Shown here: positions 7,706 through 19,500 of the stretch, piece after piece
Layout: each line of letters begins with the position of its first letter
How positions within the stretch are numbered: the stretch's first letter is position 1
Source: Saccharum officinarum
Taxonomy: Eukaryota; Streptophyta; Magnoliopsida; Poales; Poaceae
DNA length: 64,000 bases
Direction of reading: 5' to 3'
Assembly (NCBI GenBank): GCA_020631735.1
Contig: CM036225.1
Location: forward strand, 67,878,662-67,942,661
The notes under the pieces: generated by a model
What the model was told of the DNA's origin: nothing
Database searches by the model: none
What the model saw: only the letters and a program-made list of their open reading frames with translations
Program-made: the position numbers and the translations under genes

Positions 7706-10700
7706 TGTAACAGAACCGCCCAATTATACGAGATTAAGTAAGAAAATCATCCAACGGCAGGACAATTTAACAAACTTAAGCCCGTATAACCCGGTAGTCC
7801 GTGAAATCTCGACGGATTTCAAACCATTCACATAACAGCCAAGATCGTACTAAGTTCAGCGGTTACCGTCATAAGTTACATAGAAGTTCGCGGCACAAAG
7901 TACATCGGAGTTTAAACCTAGTTATTACAAACCAAGTTCGAATAAAAGTAGCAGAAGCATTAGTTTAAAACACGCACACACACGTTGTTTTGAGATAAAG
8001 TGCCAGCTTGCGATCATCTCCAGCAAAAGCATCAGGCGAGAAGTAGTGAGTGACCATTGCCCATGGTCCTAAGCTTCGCCCATCGCAGGGTAGAGACAGT
8101 TGATACAATAACCATAGTACATCTGTCCATCTGCAACAAGTGGGAACAAAGCCCTGAGTACGAGAAGGTACTCAGCTAGACTTACCCGACAGAACCAAAA
8201 CAAAAGACTCCAAGGATCATGATAGGCATTTTGGTGGGGTAGCTGACTCATTTGCAAGAAAAGCATTTTTAGCTTAGCAAATCATTTACAAAAGCATGTC
8301 ATCTTCTAAATCTTTATTCTCCTGTCAACTATATTTGCACTTTATGCTAAAGTAACCATGTAATTGAGCAAGCAAGGATTACCATTGATATTTGACAGTA
8401 ATTACCATGTCATTTTCTCATAACTATCCAAGTGTTGTATCCATATTACTACGATGAAGTAACTCAAGTCAAGTGCTCACTATCCAGTGAACGATGGCGA
8501 TTCGAATCGATTATTGACCAGCTGGTAATTTATTCCTCACAAAAACCTCACTCACCCGCTAAAGTGAGGTATTGGTCACCGAGTCAACCATTCAGGTAAA
8601 GTCGCGAGCTTGCCAGGAACCACATGTACCCGGGGGCCGCCCGACTGCTCTTTGGCCTTATCATCGCGCCCCCGTTTCCTGCCACTACTGCTCCGGTATA
8701 GTGCGTTGCGGGCAATCCACTCGGCCCGAATAATCTCCCAGCTTCGCGGTCGAAAGGTACTTTATTCGGCCAGCTAAATGTGAGGCATGCGTTCAACATG
8801 ACTCGAGGCCGACAACGGACGGTCCTTAATCGACACAGACGGAAGACACTACAGTCCAGAACCCTGCAAGCTTCCGCCCCGTCTCAGATTCATTTCGACA
8901 CTTAGTTATTCTCACATGACATTCTTTCACATAGATCCAGGTAATCCCCTATAGCTCGCGGATGACAGGCAATCACCCGACTTCTACCGGTCTAAGCAAG
9001 CTAAGCAATTATTGACCGTGGACACCAGGGTAAACAAGGATCGGGTAAAGCAAGGTGAGACAAGGTATAATGCAACAACGTTTGCAAACAACTCCTAAAC
9101 GTAATGCATCAAATTAAGTAAAGTTAATAATAAATTATTTGCAAACCGAGGGAGAAATGCTCCGGGGCTTGCCTCGCTCGAAGGTACTGGGACGATGGTC
9201 GGGGCACTCCGGAAGCTCTTCACCGGACTCCTCTTCTACTTCTGCTGGCTCCGGCTCCTCGGGCTGCTCCTCTGCGTCCTCGGGAACAACTGCCGGAACC
9301 ACTTCCTGCGATCCTGTATGATGCAGAAGTATGAGTGCAATATGCATCGGTGCATTGCAGAGGTGACATGAGATGATGATGATGCGGAATGCATGCGATG
9401 TAACGAATGTATTACGTCATCGGATTATGTGGAACTTATGACTCTTCTACAAGGTAGTCTACGTCATCCAAGAACATGTACTCGGAAACTACCAACACTA
9501 GTTCCTACCATGCGAGAGTATTGGAGAATCAAGAGGCTTCAAAGATACACCAAAGTATAATTTTCCAACTAACTTTGCATTAAGAATAAATAGAAACCCT
9601 AATTAGTCTTAAGGTTGAACAGCAACACATATTTTAGTAGCTTAGAAAAATCTTATAAAATTACAGTGGGTTACTAATATCAAGAATAGCTTGACATAAA
9701 ATTTTTACTGCATTTGGATAATTAGAACTTACTATACAAAAATAACAAACTATGGCCTCAAATAGATATTTAAAATACTTTACATTATGAAAAGTATCAA
9801 ACAACAGATTTAGGAATTTTTCTACTATCTACTACCTAAACAAACACTATGGAAAAATTATCACTTGCATGTTTTATTCAAATTTATTTAAATAACAAAA
9901 ATAACAATTATTGGTAACAAAAAGCATTTGAACTGCAACTACAAATTTTTATACAGAACACCCAAGATATAAAATTTTCCTAGAAAGTACATGACACAAA
10001 AAGATTAATAAATTTGGAATCATATTTTTCTGACTTTTCTAGGATTTATTAAGTATTTATCAAGAAAATAGCCATTTTACTATTTAATTATAAATTCTAC
10101 AGAAAAGTACATCAAATTTGACATGCAACAATTTTATACCATAGATCAGGTTCAAATGAGTACATACAATTTTATTTCACCAATTTTGGAGCTAAAATGG
10201 CCAAGGAATCATTTTACAAGTGTTTTTCATCAATAATATTAAAAGAAATCGGAATTTGTTTTTCTGAAAAAAAAAGAATCGGGCCGGCCCGAGGTCAACA
10301 GTCGGCCCGTGGCCGTTTTCCCGGCCCGTCTCGCGCGCGCGGGAGGTCCACCGAGCCGGCCGCTCGGGGCGCGGCCCAGGGGCACGGTCCTGCCCCGCGA
10401 GGCGCGGAGCGCGTCGTCGGCGTTCGCGCGCGCGACGTCGCGGCGGCGGCTATGGCCGACCGGCCGGCTCCGGTCGCGAGCGGGCGGGGCAGCGAGCGCA
10501 CGCGAACCACGGTGAAGTGACGAACCCGTTTTTGGAGAAAAGGGGAACGAGGAGGTAGCGGGAAGTCGCCTCGACGGGAGGCCGCGCGCGGTGGCGCCAT
10601 GGCCGTCGGCGGCGAGGTGTGGAGGAGCTCACCTAGAGCTTGGAAGACGGCGCAAACGCGAGCTCGAAGCGGAGGAAGGCGAGGCGGAGCTGCGGGCGCG

Positions 10701-11579
10701 GTTAATTGCGAAATGGTGCGGCGGTGAGGGCGAATCACGCCGGCGGAGCGGCGGTCACGGCGAGGTGGAGCTCGAGCTTCTCGGCTCGGGAAGGGAGGAG
10801 AAGGGAGTGCGGGTGCGAGCGAGCGGGTGCTTGGGCCGGGGCAGGTGTAGGCGGGCGCGGGAGTGCGGTGACAGGCCGCGGCCGACGCGCGGCAGGCGCT
10901 GCAGGCGCGGGGCCGCCACGCGGCGGTGTCCTTCTGCCGCGGTCGCGGCGTGGCGCGGCGCCACGCGCGGACGCGGGCGAGAGGAGGGGAAGATGGCCGG
11001 CTGGGCCGGGCCGGAGGCGGGGCAGCGCGGGCGCGCGCGCGCGGTGAGGCGGGCCGACTCTGGCTCTGGGCCGAATCGGTGGCGGCGGCCCGCGAGGAAA
11101 AGAAATGAAATTTTTGATTTTCGATTTTCAAATTTAAATGCATTTCAAACTTCAAACCCAATTTTGAACAAGAAGAAAGCATTTTATGGATTTGGCCCAA
11201 AAATAAAAGTTGCTCAAAATTGAATTCTCTACAACTTTGATTAAGGGGTCATTTCAAAATTCTTAATAGATTTTAAATGACAAAATAAAAGCTAAATTAG
11301 GGAATAATTTTGAATATTTTTCATAATTGTTTTTGAACAAGTGTTTGACCAAATTTGAGCTCCAAAATTTGAACTAAGGTTCCAAGTGATGTAAGAATTA
11401 TGGTTGCAAGGCTTTTGATATAATGTGATTATCATATTATTATAGTTCATTAAATATAGCATGTTTAAGCTTTTATTTTAATCAAATTATACCATTATCA
11501 TACATGATTATAATGATATGAATGCTATGCAATATGATTGCCATGCAAAAAATGCATTGCGCAACACCGGAGTGTTACA
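7706..11579 (-). repeat. 3' LTR of the Tekay-type element (3874 bp)
   Basis: The ends are short inverted repeats: TGTAACA at 7706-7712 and TGTTACA at 11573-11579. The right end abuts a polypurine tract (minus strand AAGGGGGAGGGC). The left end is similar to the left end of the element at 23942 (shared strings such as GGTAGTCC, CAAGATCGTA, AGTTATTACAA and, further in, AAGGTACTCAGCTAGACTTACC). Lengths of 3-5 kb are normal for this clade. Apart from a GC-rich block (10280-11110), the LTR is AT-rich; reading frames inside it are not credible proteins. Confidence 0.88.
10280..11110. other. GC-rich block inside the Tekay-type LTR
   Basis: A sharp switch from AT-rich to very GC-rich sequence, rich in CG dinucleotides and short GCGCG runs, then back to AT-rich. 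Long open frames exist here on both strands (for example the minus strand from 11200 to 10295), but they are low in complexity (A, R, P, S, G) and overlap each other, as expected when stop codons are rare for reasons of base composition. A similar block lies at 27285-27925 in the second LTR. Possible leader or promoter function is unknown. Confidence 0.75.
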
Positions 11580-14500
11580 GCCCTCCCCCTTATAAAAATC
11601 TCGTCCCGAGATTTGGGTTACGAACCATTTATAATAAAAATCTTCATAAGCGTTCTTTAAGTATTCACCCGTTTCCCAAGATGCATCCCCTTCATCGTGA
11701 TGACTCCATTGTATCTTATATGTTTTCACCACACTGTTTCGAGTAGCCCTTTCCCTGGTATCCAAAACTCGAACTGGCTGCTCACGATACACCAAATCTG
11801 ACTTAAGTTTTATGCCTCGAGGTTCAATCCTTTCCTCTGGAACGCGCAAACACTTTTTCAGATGTGATACGTGAAAAACTGGGAATACAGCACCCATTGC
11901 TTCTGGCAAATCCAATTTGTAAGCCACTGGACCCTTCCTTTCTAAGATTTTGTAAGGTCCAACAAATCTAGCGGCAAGCTTTCTGCGTATACCAAACCGT
12001 TTCTTTTTCATCGGCGTGACTTTTAGATAAACATAGTCACCAACTTCAAACACAAGCGGTCTCCTTCTCTTATCTGCATAACTTTTCTGACGTGACTGAG
12101 CGGCTCTCATATTTTGCTGGATGATATGAACTTTCTTTTCGGCTTCCTCCACGAAGTCAATCCCATAATACCTTCTTTCTCCTGGTTCAATCCAGTTCAA
12201 AGGTGTTCTACACTTTCGGCCATACAGAGCCTCAAAAGGTGCCATCTTGATACTTTCTTGATAGCTATTATTATACGCGAACTCTGCTAATGGTAACCAT
12301 GATTCCCATGAACCTCTGGAAGACAACACGCAGGCTCTTAACATATCCTCCAAAACAGCATTAACTCTTTCAGTCTGACCATCTGTTTGAGGATGATAGG
12401 CAGTGCTACGAATCAGACTAGTCCCCAAACCTTTGTGTAAATGCTCCCAAAAGTGAGCAGTGAACTGTGACCCTCTGTCAGACACTATCGTCTTTGGTAT
12501 GCCATGCAATCTCACAATCTCTGCAATATACTTCTCGGCATACTGAGGTGGTCTATATTCTGTTTTGACAGGCAAAAAGTGAGCCGTCTTGGTAAGACGA
12601 TCCACAATTACCCAAATTGAATCGTGACCTTTTTGAGTAGTGGGCAGACCCGTGATGAAATCCATACATATATCATCCCACTTCCAACTAGGTACTGACA
12701 AAGGTTGTAGCAATCCGGCGGGTTTCATGTGAATCGCTTTCACTCTGCAACATGTGTCACATCTGGCTACATAAGCTGCAATTTCCTTCTTCATCTTTGT
12801 CCACCAAAAATGAGGTTTTAGCTCTTGATACATTTTACTGCTGCCAGGATGAATGGACAACTTAGAAAGATGAGCTTCGTCCAAAATTTTATTCTTAAGC
12901 TCTCTATCCTTTGGAACAACAAGACGGTTGTCGAACCACAACACATCTTGCTCATCCACCCTGAAGTGTTTCGAGGGTTCTTCTTTACTCTTCTTTTTGA
13001 TGTGGAAAATCCCTTGGTCTGCCTTCTGACCTTCTATTATCTTACTCTCCAAGGAGCAACTGATCTGAATACTATGTAACACGGTAGGGTGCATTAGATT
13101 GAAACCATCTTCCAGCAAGGGTTGCATATTCAGACAATGTGACTTTCGACTCAAAGCATCAGCTACCACATTGGCTTTTCCAGGGTGATACTGTACATTT
13201 AAGTTGTAATCCTTGATTAGTTCTAACCATCTTCGCTGTCTCATGTTCAATTCTGGTTGGGTAAAAATGTACTTGAGACTCTTATGATCGGTGAAAATGT
13301 TGCACACGTTACCCAGTAGATAGTGTCTCCAAATCTTTAAGGCATGCACAACAGCGGCAAGCTCAAGATCATGTGTCGGATAATTGATTTCATGTTTTCT
13401 CAACTGCCGGGAGGCATAAGCAATTACTCGTCCTTCTTGCATTAGCACACACCCTAATCCTGTTTTTGATGCGTCGCAGAACACATCAAAAGGTTTCTCG
13501 ATGTCGGGTTGTGCAAGAACTGGAGCAGTGGTCAACAGTTTCCGCAAGGTATGGAAAGCTGTCTCACACTCCTCTGTCCACGCAAACTTGTGATCTTTCT
13601 GTAACAGACTTGTCATAGGCTTGGCAATCTTCGAGAAGTCTGGGATAAAACGGCGATAGTAACCTGCTAACCCTAGGAAACTCCTGACTTCTGACACTGT
13701 GGTTGGAGTCTTCCAATCCATAACCTCTTGCACTTTACTCGGATCTACAGAAACTCCATTCTCAGATAGGATATGACCGAGGAAAGGAACTTTCTTCAAC
13801 CAAAATTCACATTTGCTGAACTTAGCATATAACTTATGATCCCTCAACCTAGTCAAGACAATTCTCAGATGCTCTTCATGCTCTTTCTCGTTTTCAGAGT
13901 ATACTAGAATGTCATCAATGAAGACAACTACAAACTTATCTAACTCCGGCATGAAAACCGTATTCATCAGATACATAAAATATGCAGGAGCATTTGTTAG
14001 TCCAAATGACATAACAAGATACTCGTACAACCCGTATCTGGTAGAAAAGGCGGTTTTCGGAACATCTTGAGGTCTAATCTTTATCTGATGATACCCAGAC
14101 CTTAAGTCTATCTTGGAGAACACTCTGGCTTTAGCTAACTGATCAAACAGAACATCAATATGAGGCAGTGGATATTTATTCTTGATAGTTACAGCGTTAA
14201 GAGGTCGGTAATCCACACACATCCTGAGAGTACCCTCTTTCTTTTTCTTTACAAACAAGGCAGGACATCCCCATTCAGACTTACTTGGGCGAATAAACCC
14301 CTTCTTTAGCAATTCTTCCAGTTGTTTCTTCAACTCAGCTAACTCATCCGGAGGCATCCGATAGGGTCTCCTTGAAATAGGAGCTGTCCCGGGGATCAAC
14401 TCGATTCCAAACTCAACATCTCTATCTGGAGGAAGGCCAGGTAACTCATCTGGAAACACATCCGGGAACTCACACACTACCGGGATCTGGTGGATAGGAA

Positions 14501-15542
14501 CAACTTCCATGGCACATGTCACACTCACAAGGTCTGTTCTTTTAGGCAAAGGTACCCGGAAAGTACCCTCTGCCTGGGGATCCTTAAGGGTAAGCATCCG
14601 ACTGGCTGTATCTATGACTGCTCCCCAGTCTTTCATCCAGTTCATTCCTATTATTACATCCAAAACTAGTCCAGGCATAACTATTAGGTTTACTCGGAAC
14701 TTCCGACTACATAACTCAAGGGTTGCCCCTCTAACCATCTTATTGGTTAACACATCAGCTCCTGCTGAACTTATGCGATAACCATAACCCAACTCTGTGC
14801 ATAGTTGTTCATGCTTCCGTGCAAATGCTTGACTCATAAAAGAATGCGAAGATCCAGAATCAAAAAGAACAACTGCAGGGTGATGGTTCACAAGAAACTT
14901 ACCGGCAGTTACAGGCTCTCCTTCAGGAACCTCATCAACGGTGGTGTGGTGTACACGAGCATTGTAAGTCTGTTGCTTCTTTTTAGGCGGATAAGGGCAG
15001 AACTTGGAAAAGTGGCCTGGCTGACCACAGTTGTAGCAGGGCCCTTTCACTGTACCAGCAGACCCTATAGCTCCCTTGGAGTTGCTCTGTTCTGCAGCTG
15101 CGCTGGTCTTTGTTGGCGGCACTGCGATCTTGTACGGTTTCTGTGGCCCCTTGTAATTCTGGGTTTTATGCTGCGGCGGCCTGAACCTCGCACCAGGTGC
15201 GGACGGACGATAAGATGAACGGTTGGCAGGGACAACTCTGGACTGGGATGGTCCTGACTCGAACACTCTCTTGCGGTTCTTGGATGCGGTGTAAGCATTA
15301 TTGTTCTTCTCTTGCTTCAAACAGTCACTGATAAAGTCATTGAATCTGTTGCGGGTATTGGTACCCACATGCTTCATCATCTTCGGACTCAACCCTCTCT
15401 TGAAACTAGCAATCCTCTTTGCATCTGTGTCGACCATGTCGGGAGCATAACGACACAAGTTGTTAAAGGCATGCAGATACTGCGTCACGGTCTTGGTACC
15501 CTGATTCAAGGCTAAGAACTCTCCAAGCTTCATTTCAACCAA
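11508..15542 (-). CDS. Gag (C-terminal part)-Pol polyprotein of the Tekay-type chromovirus
   Basis: An unbroken frame of 1344 codons. Domains by residue: end of the gag domain 1-80; zinc knuckle with C169, C172, H177, C182; protease with DSG at 228-230; RT from about 400 with [15 protein letters not shown] at 475-489 and catalytic FIDD at 541-544; RNase H with D690, E727 and D752; integrase with H891/H898 and C928/C931 for zinc and D961, D1022, E1058 as the catalytic triad; a GPY motif at 1195; and a chromodomain at about 1256-1303 ([23 protein letters not shown]). The last about 24 codons run into the LTR. All catalytic residues are present, so pol looks functional. The true start is upstream (ATG at 16105), in a part broken by frameshifts. 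Chromodomains of this clade are thought to steer integration to heterochromatin. Confidence 0.92.
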   Translation of the reverse strand: MVEMKLGEFLALNQGTKTVTQYLHAFNNLCRYAPDMVDTDAKRIASFKRGLSPKMMKHVGTNTRNRFNDFISDCLKQEKNNNAYTASKNRKRVFESGPSQSRVVPANRSSYRPSAPGARFRPPQHKTQNYKGPQKPYKIAVPPTKTSAAAEQSNSKGAIGSAGTVKGPCYNCGQPGHFSKFCPYPPKKKQQTYNARVHHTTVDEVPEGEPVTAGKFLVNHHPAVVLFDSGSSHSFMSQAFARKHEQLCTELGYGYRISSAGADVLTNKMVRGATLELCSRKFRVNLIVMPGLVLDVIIGMNWMKDWGAVIDTASRMLTLKDPQAEGTFRVPLPKRTDLVSVTCAMEVVPIHQIPVVCEFPDVFPDELPGLPPDRDVEFGIELIPGTAPISRRPYRMPPDELAELKKQLEELLKKGFIRPSKSEWGCPALFVKKKKEGTLRMCVDYRPLNAVTIKNKYPLPHIDVLFDQLAKARVFSKIDLRSGYHQIKIRPQDVPKTAFSTRYGLYEYLVMSFGLTNAPAYFMYLMNTVFMPELDKFVVVFIDDILVYSENEKEHEEHLRIVLTRLRDHKLYAKFSKCEFWLKKVPFLGHILSENGVSVDPSKVQEVMDWKTPTTVSEVRSFLGLAGYYRRFIPDFSKIAKPMTSLLQKDHKFAWTEECETAFHTLRKLLTTAPVLAQPDIEKPFDVFCDASKTGLGCVLMQEGRVIAYASRQLRKHEINYPTHDLELAAVVHALKIWRHYLLGNVCNIFTDHKSLKYIFTQPELNMRQRRWLELIKDYNLNVQYHPGKANVVADALSRKSHCLNMQPLLEDGFNLMHPTVLHSIQISCSLESKIIEGQKADQGIFHIKKKSKEEPSKHFRVDEQDVLWFDNRLVVPKDRELKNKILDEAHLSKLSIHPGSSKMYQELKPHFWWTKMKKEIAAYVARCDTCCRVKAIHMKPAGLLQPLSVPSWKWDDICMDFITGLPTTQKGHDSIWVIVDRLTKTAHFLPVKTEYRPPQYAEKYIAEIVRLHGIPKTIVSDRGSQFTAHFWEHLHKGLGTSLIRSTAYHPQTDGQTERVNAVLEDMLRACVLSSRGSWESWLPLAEFAYNNSYQESIKMAPFEALYGRKCRTPLNWIEPGERRYYGIDFVEEAEKKVHIIQQNMRAAQSRQKSYADKRRRPLVFEVGDYVYLKVTPMKKKRFGIRRKLAARFVGPYKILERKGPVAYKLDLPEAMGAVFPVFHVSHLKKCLRVPEERIEPRGIKLKSDLVYREQPVRVLDTRERATRNSVVKTYKIQWSHHDEGDASWETGEYLKNAYEDFYYKWFVTQISGRDFYKGEGCNTPVLRNAFFAWQSYCIAFISL
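11580..11592 (-). promoter_or_regulatory. Polypurine tract of the Tekay-type element
   Basis: On the minus strand AAGGGGGAGGGC precedes TGTAACACTCC, the LTR start. Just before it is the inverted repeat AATCTCG-GGA-CGAGATT (11599-11616 region), also found at the matching place in the second element. Confidence 0.75.
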
Positions 15543-16105
15543 CCCTGGGGGATATAAACTCCCTTAAAAGCTTCAGTGAAATCTCTCCAAGTAATCTGAG
15601 TATTGGGAGGAAAAGTGGTGCGGTGATGTTTCCACACACATTCCTGCCGGTCCCTGTAGCTGATGTGCAGCATACTCTGTTTTTAGAACTTCTGTCAGCC
15701 TCAGCACACGGAATTTATCTTCCATAGTGTTGATCCATTCTTCAGCATCGAGTGGCTCTGCTGCTTCCTTAAAAATAGGTGGCCTAGTATCCATGAAATC
15801 CTTGAAACTGGCTGTACTGGTTCACTTCACTGGCCACCACACTTGTGATTATTTCCTCTTTGAACATTTTCCGCGATGGTACGCAGAAAATCTTCATATA
15901 TTTCTCTGTGACTCTGCTCGGCATTGCGTTGACTTCCAAGGAACTGCGTGAAGAACACCTCTGCAGTGAGCGGTGGAGGAGGGGGCAAATGTGGCTCTGG
16001 CTGTGGTCCCTGGTGGTTGACGTTGTTTGCACCACTTCCACCAGCCCCTGCACCGTTACCCACCGTTTCAGCGGCTTCATACGTGGCACGGCGAGTGTTT
16101 GCCAT
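15543..16105 (-). pseudogene. N-terminal gag of the Tekay-type element, broken by frameshifts
   Basis: The start is the ATG at 16105 (MANTRRATYEAAE), followed by a glycine- and proline-rich stretch. The gag domain proper follows in another frame (AEPLDAEEWINTMEDKF, minus strand near 15760-15710). Three shifts are needed to follow it into the intact pol frame: near 15800-15835, near 15645, and at a run of G on the plus strand near 15546-15550 (one base short). Gag forms the particle shell. With pol intact and gag broken three times within 300 bases close to a contig end, sequence error is as likely as true decay. Confidence 0.75.
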
Positions 16106-16467
16106 CCTGCATATTTCAGTAACAAGCAACAATTGAGCTAAGTCGTAGAATTTGTATTTGAACGAACGATCATGCCATAACTGAATCATTGGAGAGAACA
16201 AGTCATACAAGAAAACAGAGGCACAATAATCACATTCCAATTAACAAACAGACCAATTTAAGTTACTTCAAATGCAACATCGCGTTCCATACAACCACGT
16301 CGCCAGCATACATACACTGGACTTTTTATGCGTTCAGGCACCGCATCACACAACCAAGATCCAAAAGATCGTCAGATCTCAAGGTCGAACAGGATACAAC
16401 ATGACACATGGAAACCAAAAGAAGGCTATCGGCGGACAAAGTCTAGCTACTAACGCAGGACACTATC
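16106..16467 (-). other. 5' untranslated leader of the Tekay-type element, partial
   Basis: No gene. The stretch upstream of the gag ATG up to the N run. The primer-binding site and the 5' LTR should follow but are not present. Confidence 0.6.
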
Positions 16468-16567
16468 NNNNNNNNNNNNNNNNNNNNNNNNNNNNNNNNN
16501 NNNNNNNNNNNNNNNNNNNNNNNNNNNNNNNNNNNNNNNNNNNNNNNNNNNNNNNNNNNNNNNNNNN
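16468..16567. other. Assembly gap (100 N)
   Basis: Exactly 100 N, a conventional placeholder of unknown true size. Left of it is a retroelement leader; right of it is satellite. The missing sequence must include at least a Tekay-type 5' LTR of about 3.9 kb and the rest of the Sirevirus LTR, unless the two contigs were joined wrongly. Confidence 0.98.
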
Positions 16568-19500
16568 CAAAGGATTGAAATGAGATTCCACATGACAAAG
16601 TCACATAGGAGATTCACGCGGGTGCATCCTAAATGATTTCTGAGCCTATGCTACGTTCGTGCAAACCGTGCACCTATCTTGTGTCAAGGTTAGCACTATG
16701 TCTAAACAGACCAAAACGAGCATCCACTTAAGCTTCTTCACCTAGGAGTACCATCGAGCGCGTCTAAAACGATTTCCAAGCCTATGGTACGTTCGACGCA
16801 AACCGTGCACCAAACTCGCACAAGATTAGCACTGTCTCCAAACAGACCAAAACGAGCATCCACTTAAGTCTCGTAACCTAGGAGTACCATCAAGTGCGTC
16901 CAAAATTATTTCTATGGCTATGGTACGTTTGGCGCAAACAGTGCACCCATCTTGCACTAATAGTATCGCTATCTCCAAATAGATTGAAACGAGATTCCAG
17001 ACGACCAATGTCACCTAGGAGATCCATCGGGTGCATCCAAAATAATTTCTGAGCCTATGGTACGTTCGGCGCAAACCATGCACCTAACTTGCGTCAATGC
17101 TAGCACTATCACCAAACAGAACAAAACGAGCATCCACTTGAGCCTTGTCACCTAGGAGTACCATCGGGTGCGTCCAAAATGATTTCTAAGCGATATTTGG
17201 CACAAACCATGCACCTATCTTGCACTGACACTAACACTGTCTCCAAATGGATTGAAACGAGATTCCAAATGACCAATGTCACTAAGAAGATCCATCGGGT
17301 GCATCCAAAATGATTTATGAGCCTATGCTACGTCGACGCAAACTGTGCACCTATCTTGCGTCAAGGTTAGCACTATGTCTAAACAGACCAAAACGAGCAC
17401 CACTTGATCCACATCACCTAGGAGTACCTTCGGGTTTGTCAAAATGATTTTCTGTGCCTATGGTACGTTTGGCACAAACGTGCACCTATCTTGCACTGAC
17501 ACTACCACTGTCTCCCATGGATTGAAATGAGATTCCACATGACAAATGTCACATAGGAGATCCATCGAGTGCGTCCAAAACATTTCTGACCCTATGTTAC
17601 GTTCGGTGCAAACCGTGCATCTTCTTGAGTCAATTAGCACTATCTCCAAATGGACCAAAACGAGCATCCACTTGAGCCTCATCACCTAGGAGTACCATCG
17701 GTGTGTCTGAAATAATTTTCGAGCTTGTGGTACGTTCAACGCAAACCGTGCACCTATCTTGCGTCAAGATTACCACTATCTCCAAATAGACAGAACAGTA
17801 ACCTCTTGAGCCTCGTCACCTAGAAGTACCATCGGCTGCATCCAAAATGATTTCTGAGCTACGTTTGGCGCAAACCGTGCACCTATCTTGCACTGACTCT
17901 AACTGTGTCTCCAAATAGATTGAAACGAGATTCTACATGACCAATGTCACTGAGGAGACCATCGGGTGCGTCCAAAATGATTTCTGAGCCTAAGTACGTT
18001 CGGCGCAAACAGTGCACCTATCTTGCTGTCAAGATTAGCGCTATCTCCAAACAGACCAAAACGAGATTCTAAATGACCAATGTCACCTAGGAGATCCATC
18101 GGGTACATCCAAAACGCCTATGGTCGACCAAAACAAGCGTCCACTTGAGCCTTCACCTAGGAGTACCAATGGGTGCATCCAAAATGGTTTCTAAGCGATA
18201 TTTGGCGCAAACCGTGCACATATCTTTCCACTGACGCTAACACTGTCTCCAAATGGATTGAAACGAGATTCCAAATGACCAATGTCACTGAGAAGATCCA
18301 TTGGGTGCATCAAAAATAATTTCTGAGCCTATGGTATGTTCTGCGCAAACTGGGCACCTATCTTGCGTCAAGGTTAGCACTATATCTAAACAGACAAAAC
18401 TAGCATCCACTTGAGCCACGTCACCTAGGAGCACTATCAGATGCGTCTAGAACGATTTCTGTGTCTTTGGTACGTTTGGCGTAAATCATGCACCTATCTT
18501 GCACTGACACTACCACTGTCTTTAAATGGATTGAAATGAGATTCCACATGACCAATGTCACATAGGAGATCCATCGGGTGCGTCCAAAACAATTCCTGAC
18601 CCCATGTTACGTTAGGCGCAAACCGTGCATCTATCTTGCGTCAAGATTAGCACTATCTCCAAATAGAATAGAATGAGCATCCACTTGAGCCTCATCACCT
18701 AGGAGTACCATCGGGTGTGTCTAAAACGATTTTCAAGCTTGTGGTACGTTCGGCGCAAACCGTGCACCTATCTTGCATCAAGATTAGCACTATCTGCAAA
18801 TAGCCAGAAACAAGTAACCACTTGAGCCTCGTCACCTAGAAGTACCATCGGGTGCATCCCAAAAAGATTTCTGAGCTACGTTTGATGCAAACTGTGCACC
18901 TATCTTGCACTGACTCTAACAGTGTCTCCAAATGGATTGAAATGAGATTCCATAAGACCAATGTCACCGAGAAGATCCATCAGGTGCGTCCAAAATGATT
19001 TCTGAGCCTATGGGACGTTCAGCGCAAACCGTGCACCTATCTTGTGTCAAGATTAGCTCTATGTCCAAACAGACCAAAATGAGCATCCACGTGTGCCTCA
19101 TCACCTAGGAGTACCATCAGGTGTGTCCAAAACAATTTTCGAGCTTATGGTACGTTCGACGCAAACCGTGCATCTATCTTGCGTCAAGATTAGCGCTATC
19201 TCCAAACAAACCATAACGAGCATCCACTTGAGCCTCGTCACCTAGGAGTACCATCGAGCACATCCAAAATGATTTTCGAGCCCATGGTATGTTCGACGCA
19301 AACCGTGCATCAATATCGCATCAGGATTAGCACTGTCTCCAAACAAACCAAAACGAGCACCCACTTAAGACTCATCACCTAGGAGTACCATCGGGTGCGT
19401 CCAAAAAGATTTTTGTGCCTATGGTATGTTTGGCGCAAACCGTGCACCCATCTTGCACTGACAGAACCATTGTCTCCAAATGGATTGAAATGAGATTCCA

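Larger units (their letters stand above)
7706..16467 (-). mobile_element. Ty3/gypsy chromovirus, Tekay/Del-type, truncated by the assembly gap
   Basis: Read on the minus strand, the element runs from its 5' leader (16467) through gag and pol to a 3.9-kb 3' LTR ending at 7706. Evidence for the clade is the very long LTR, the domain order gag-CCHC-protease-RT-RNase H-integrase, and a canonical chromodomain at the C-terminus. The 5' LTR and primer site are absent: a run of 100 N starts at 16468 and satellite follows it. The element sits inside the Sirevirus LTR and is younger than it. Confidence 0.9.

Noticed and set aside
10295..11223. Long overlapping ORFs on both strands in the GC-rich LTR block (up to 301 codons)
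   Set aside because: Low-complexity A/R/P/G/S peptides on both strands at once, in a block with very few AT-rich stop codons; no domain seen.
7706..11579. Solo LTR
   Set aside because: The right end continues into a polypurine tract and a full pol frame, so it is the 3' LTR of an element.
16272..16583. ORF running through the N run
   Set aside because: It is open only because N codons cannot be stops; artefact of the gap.
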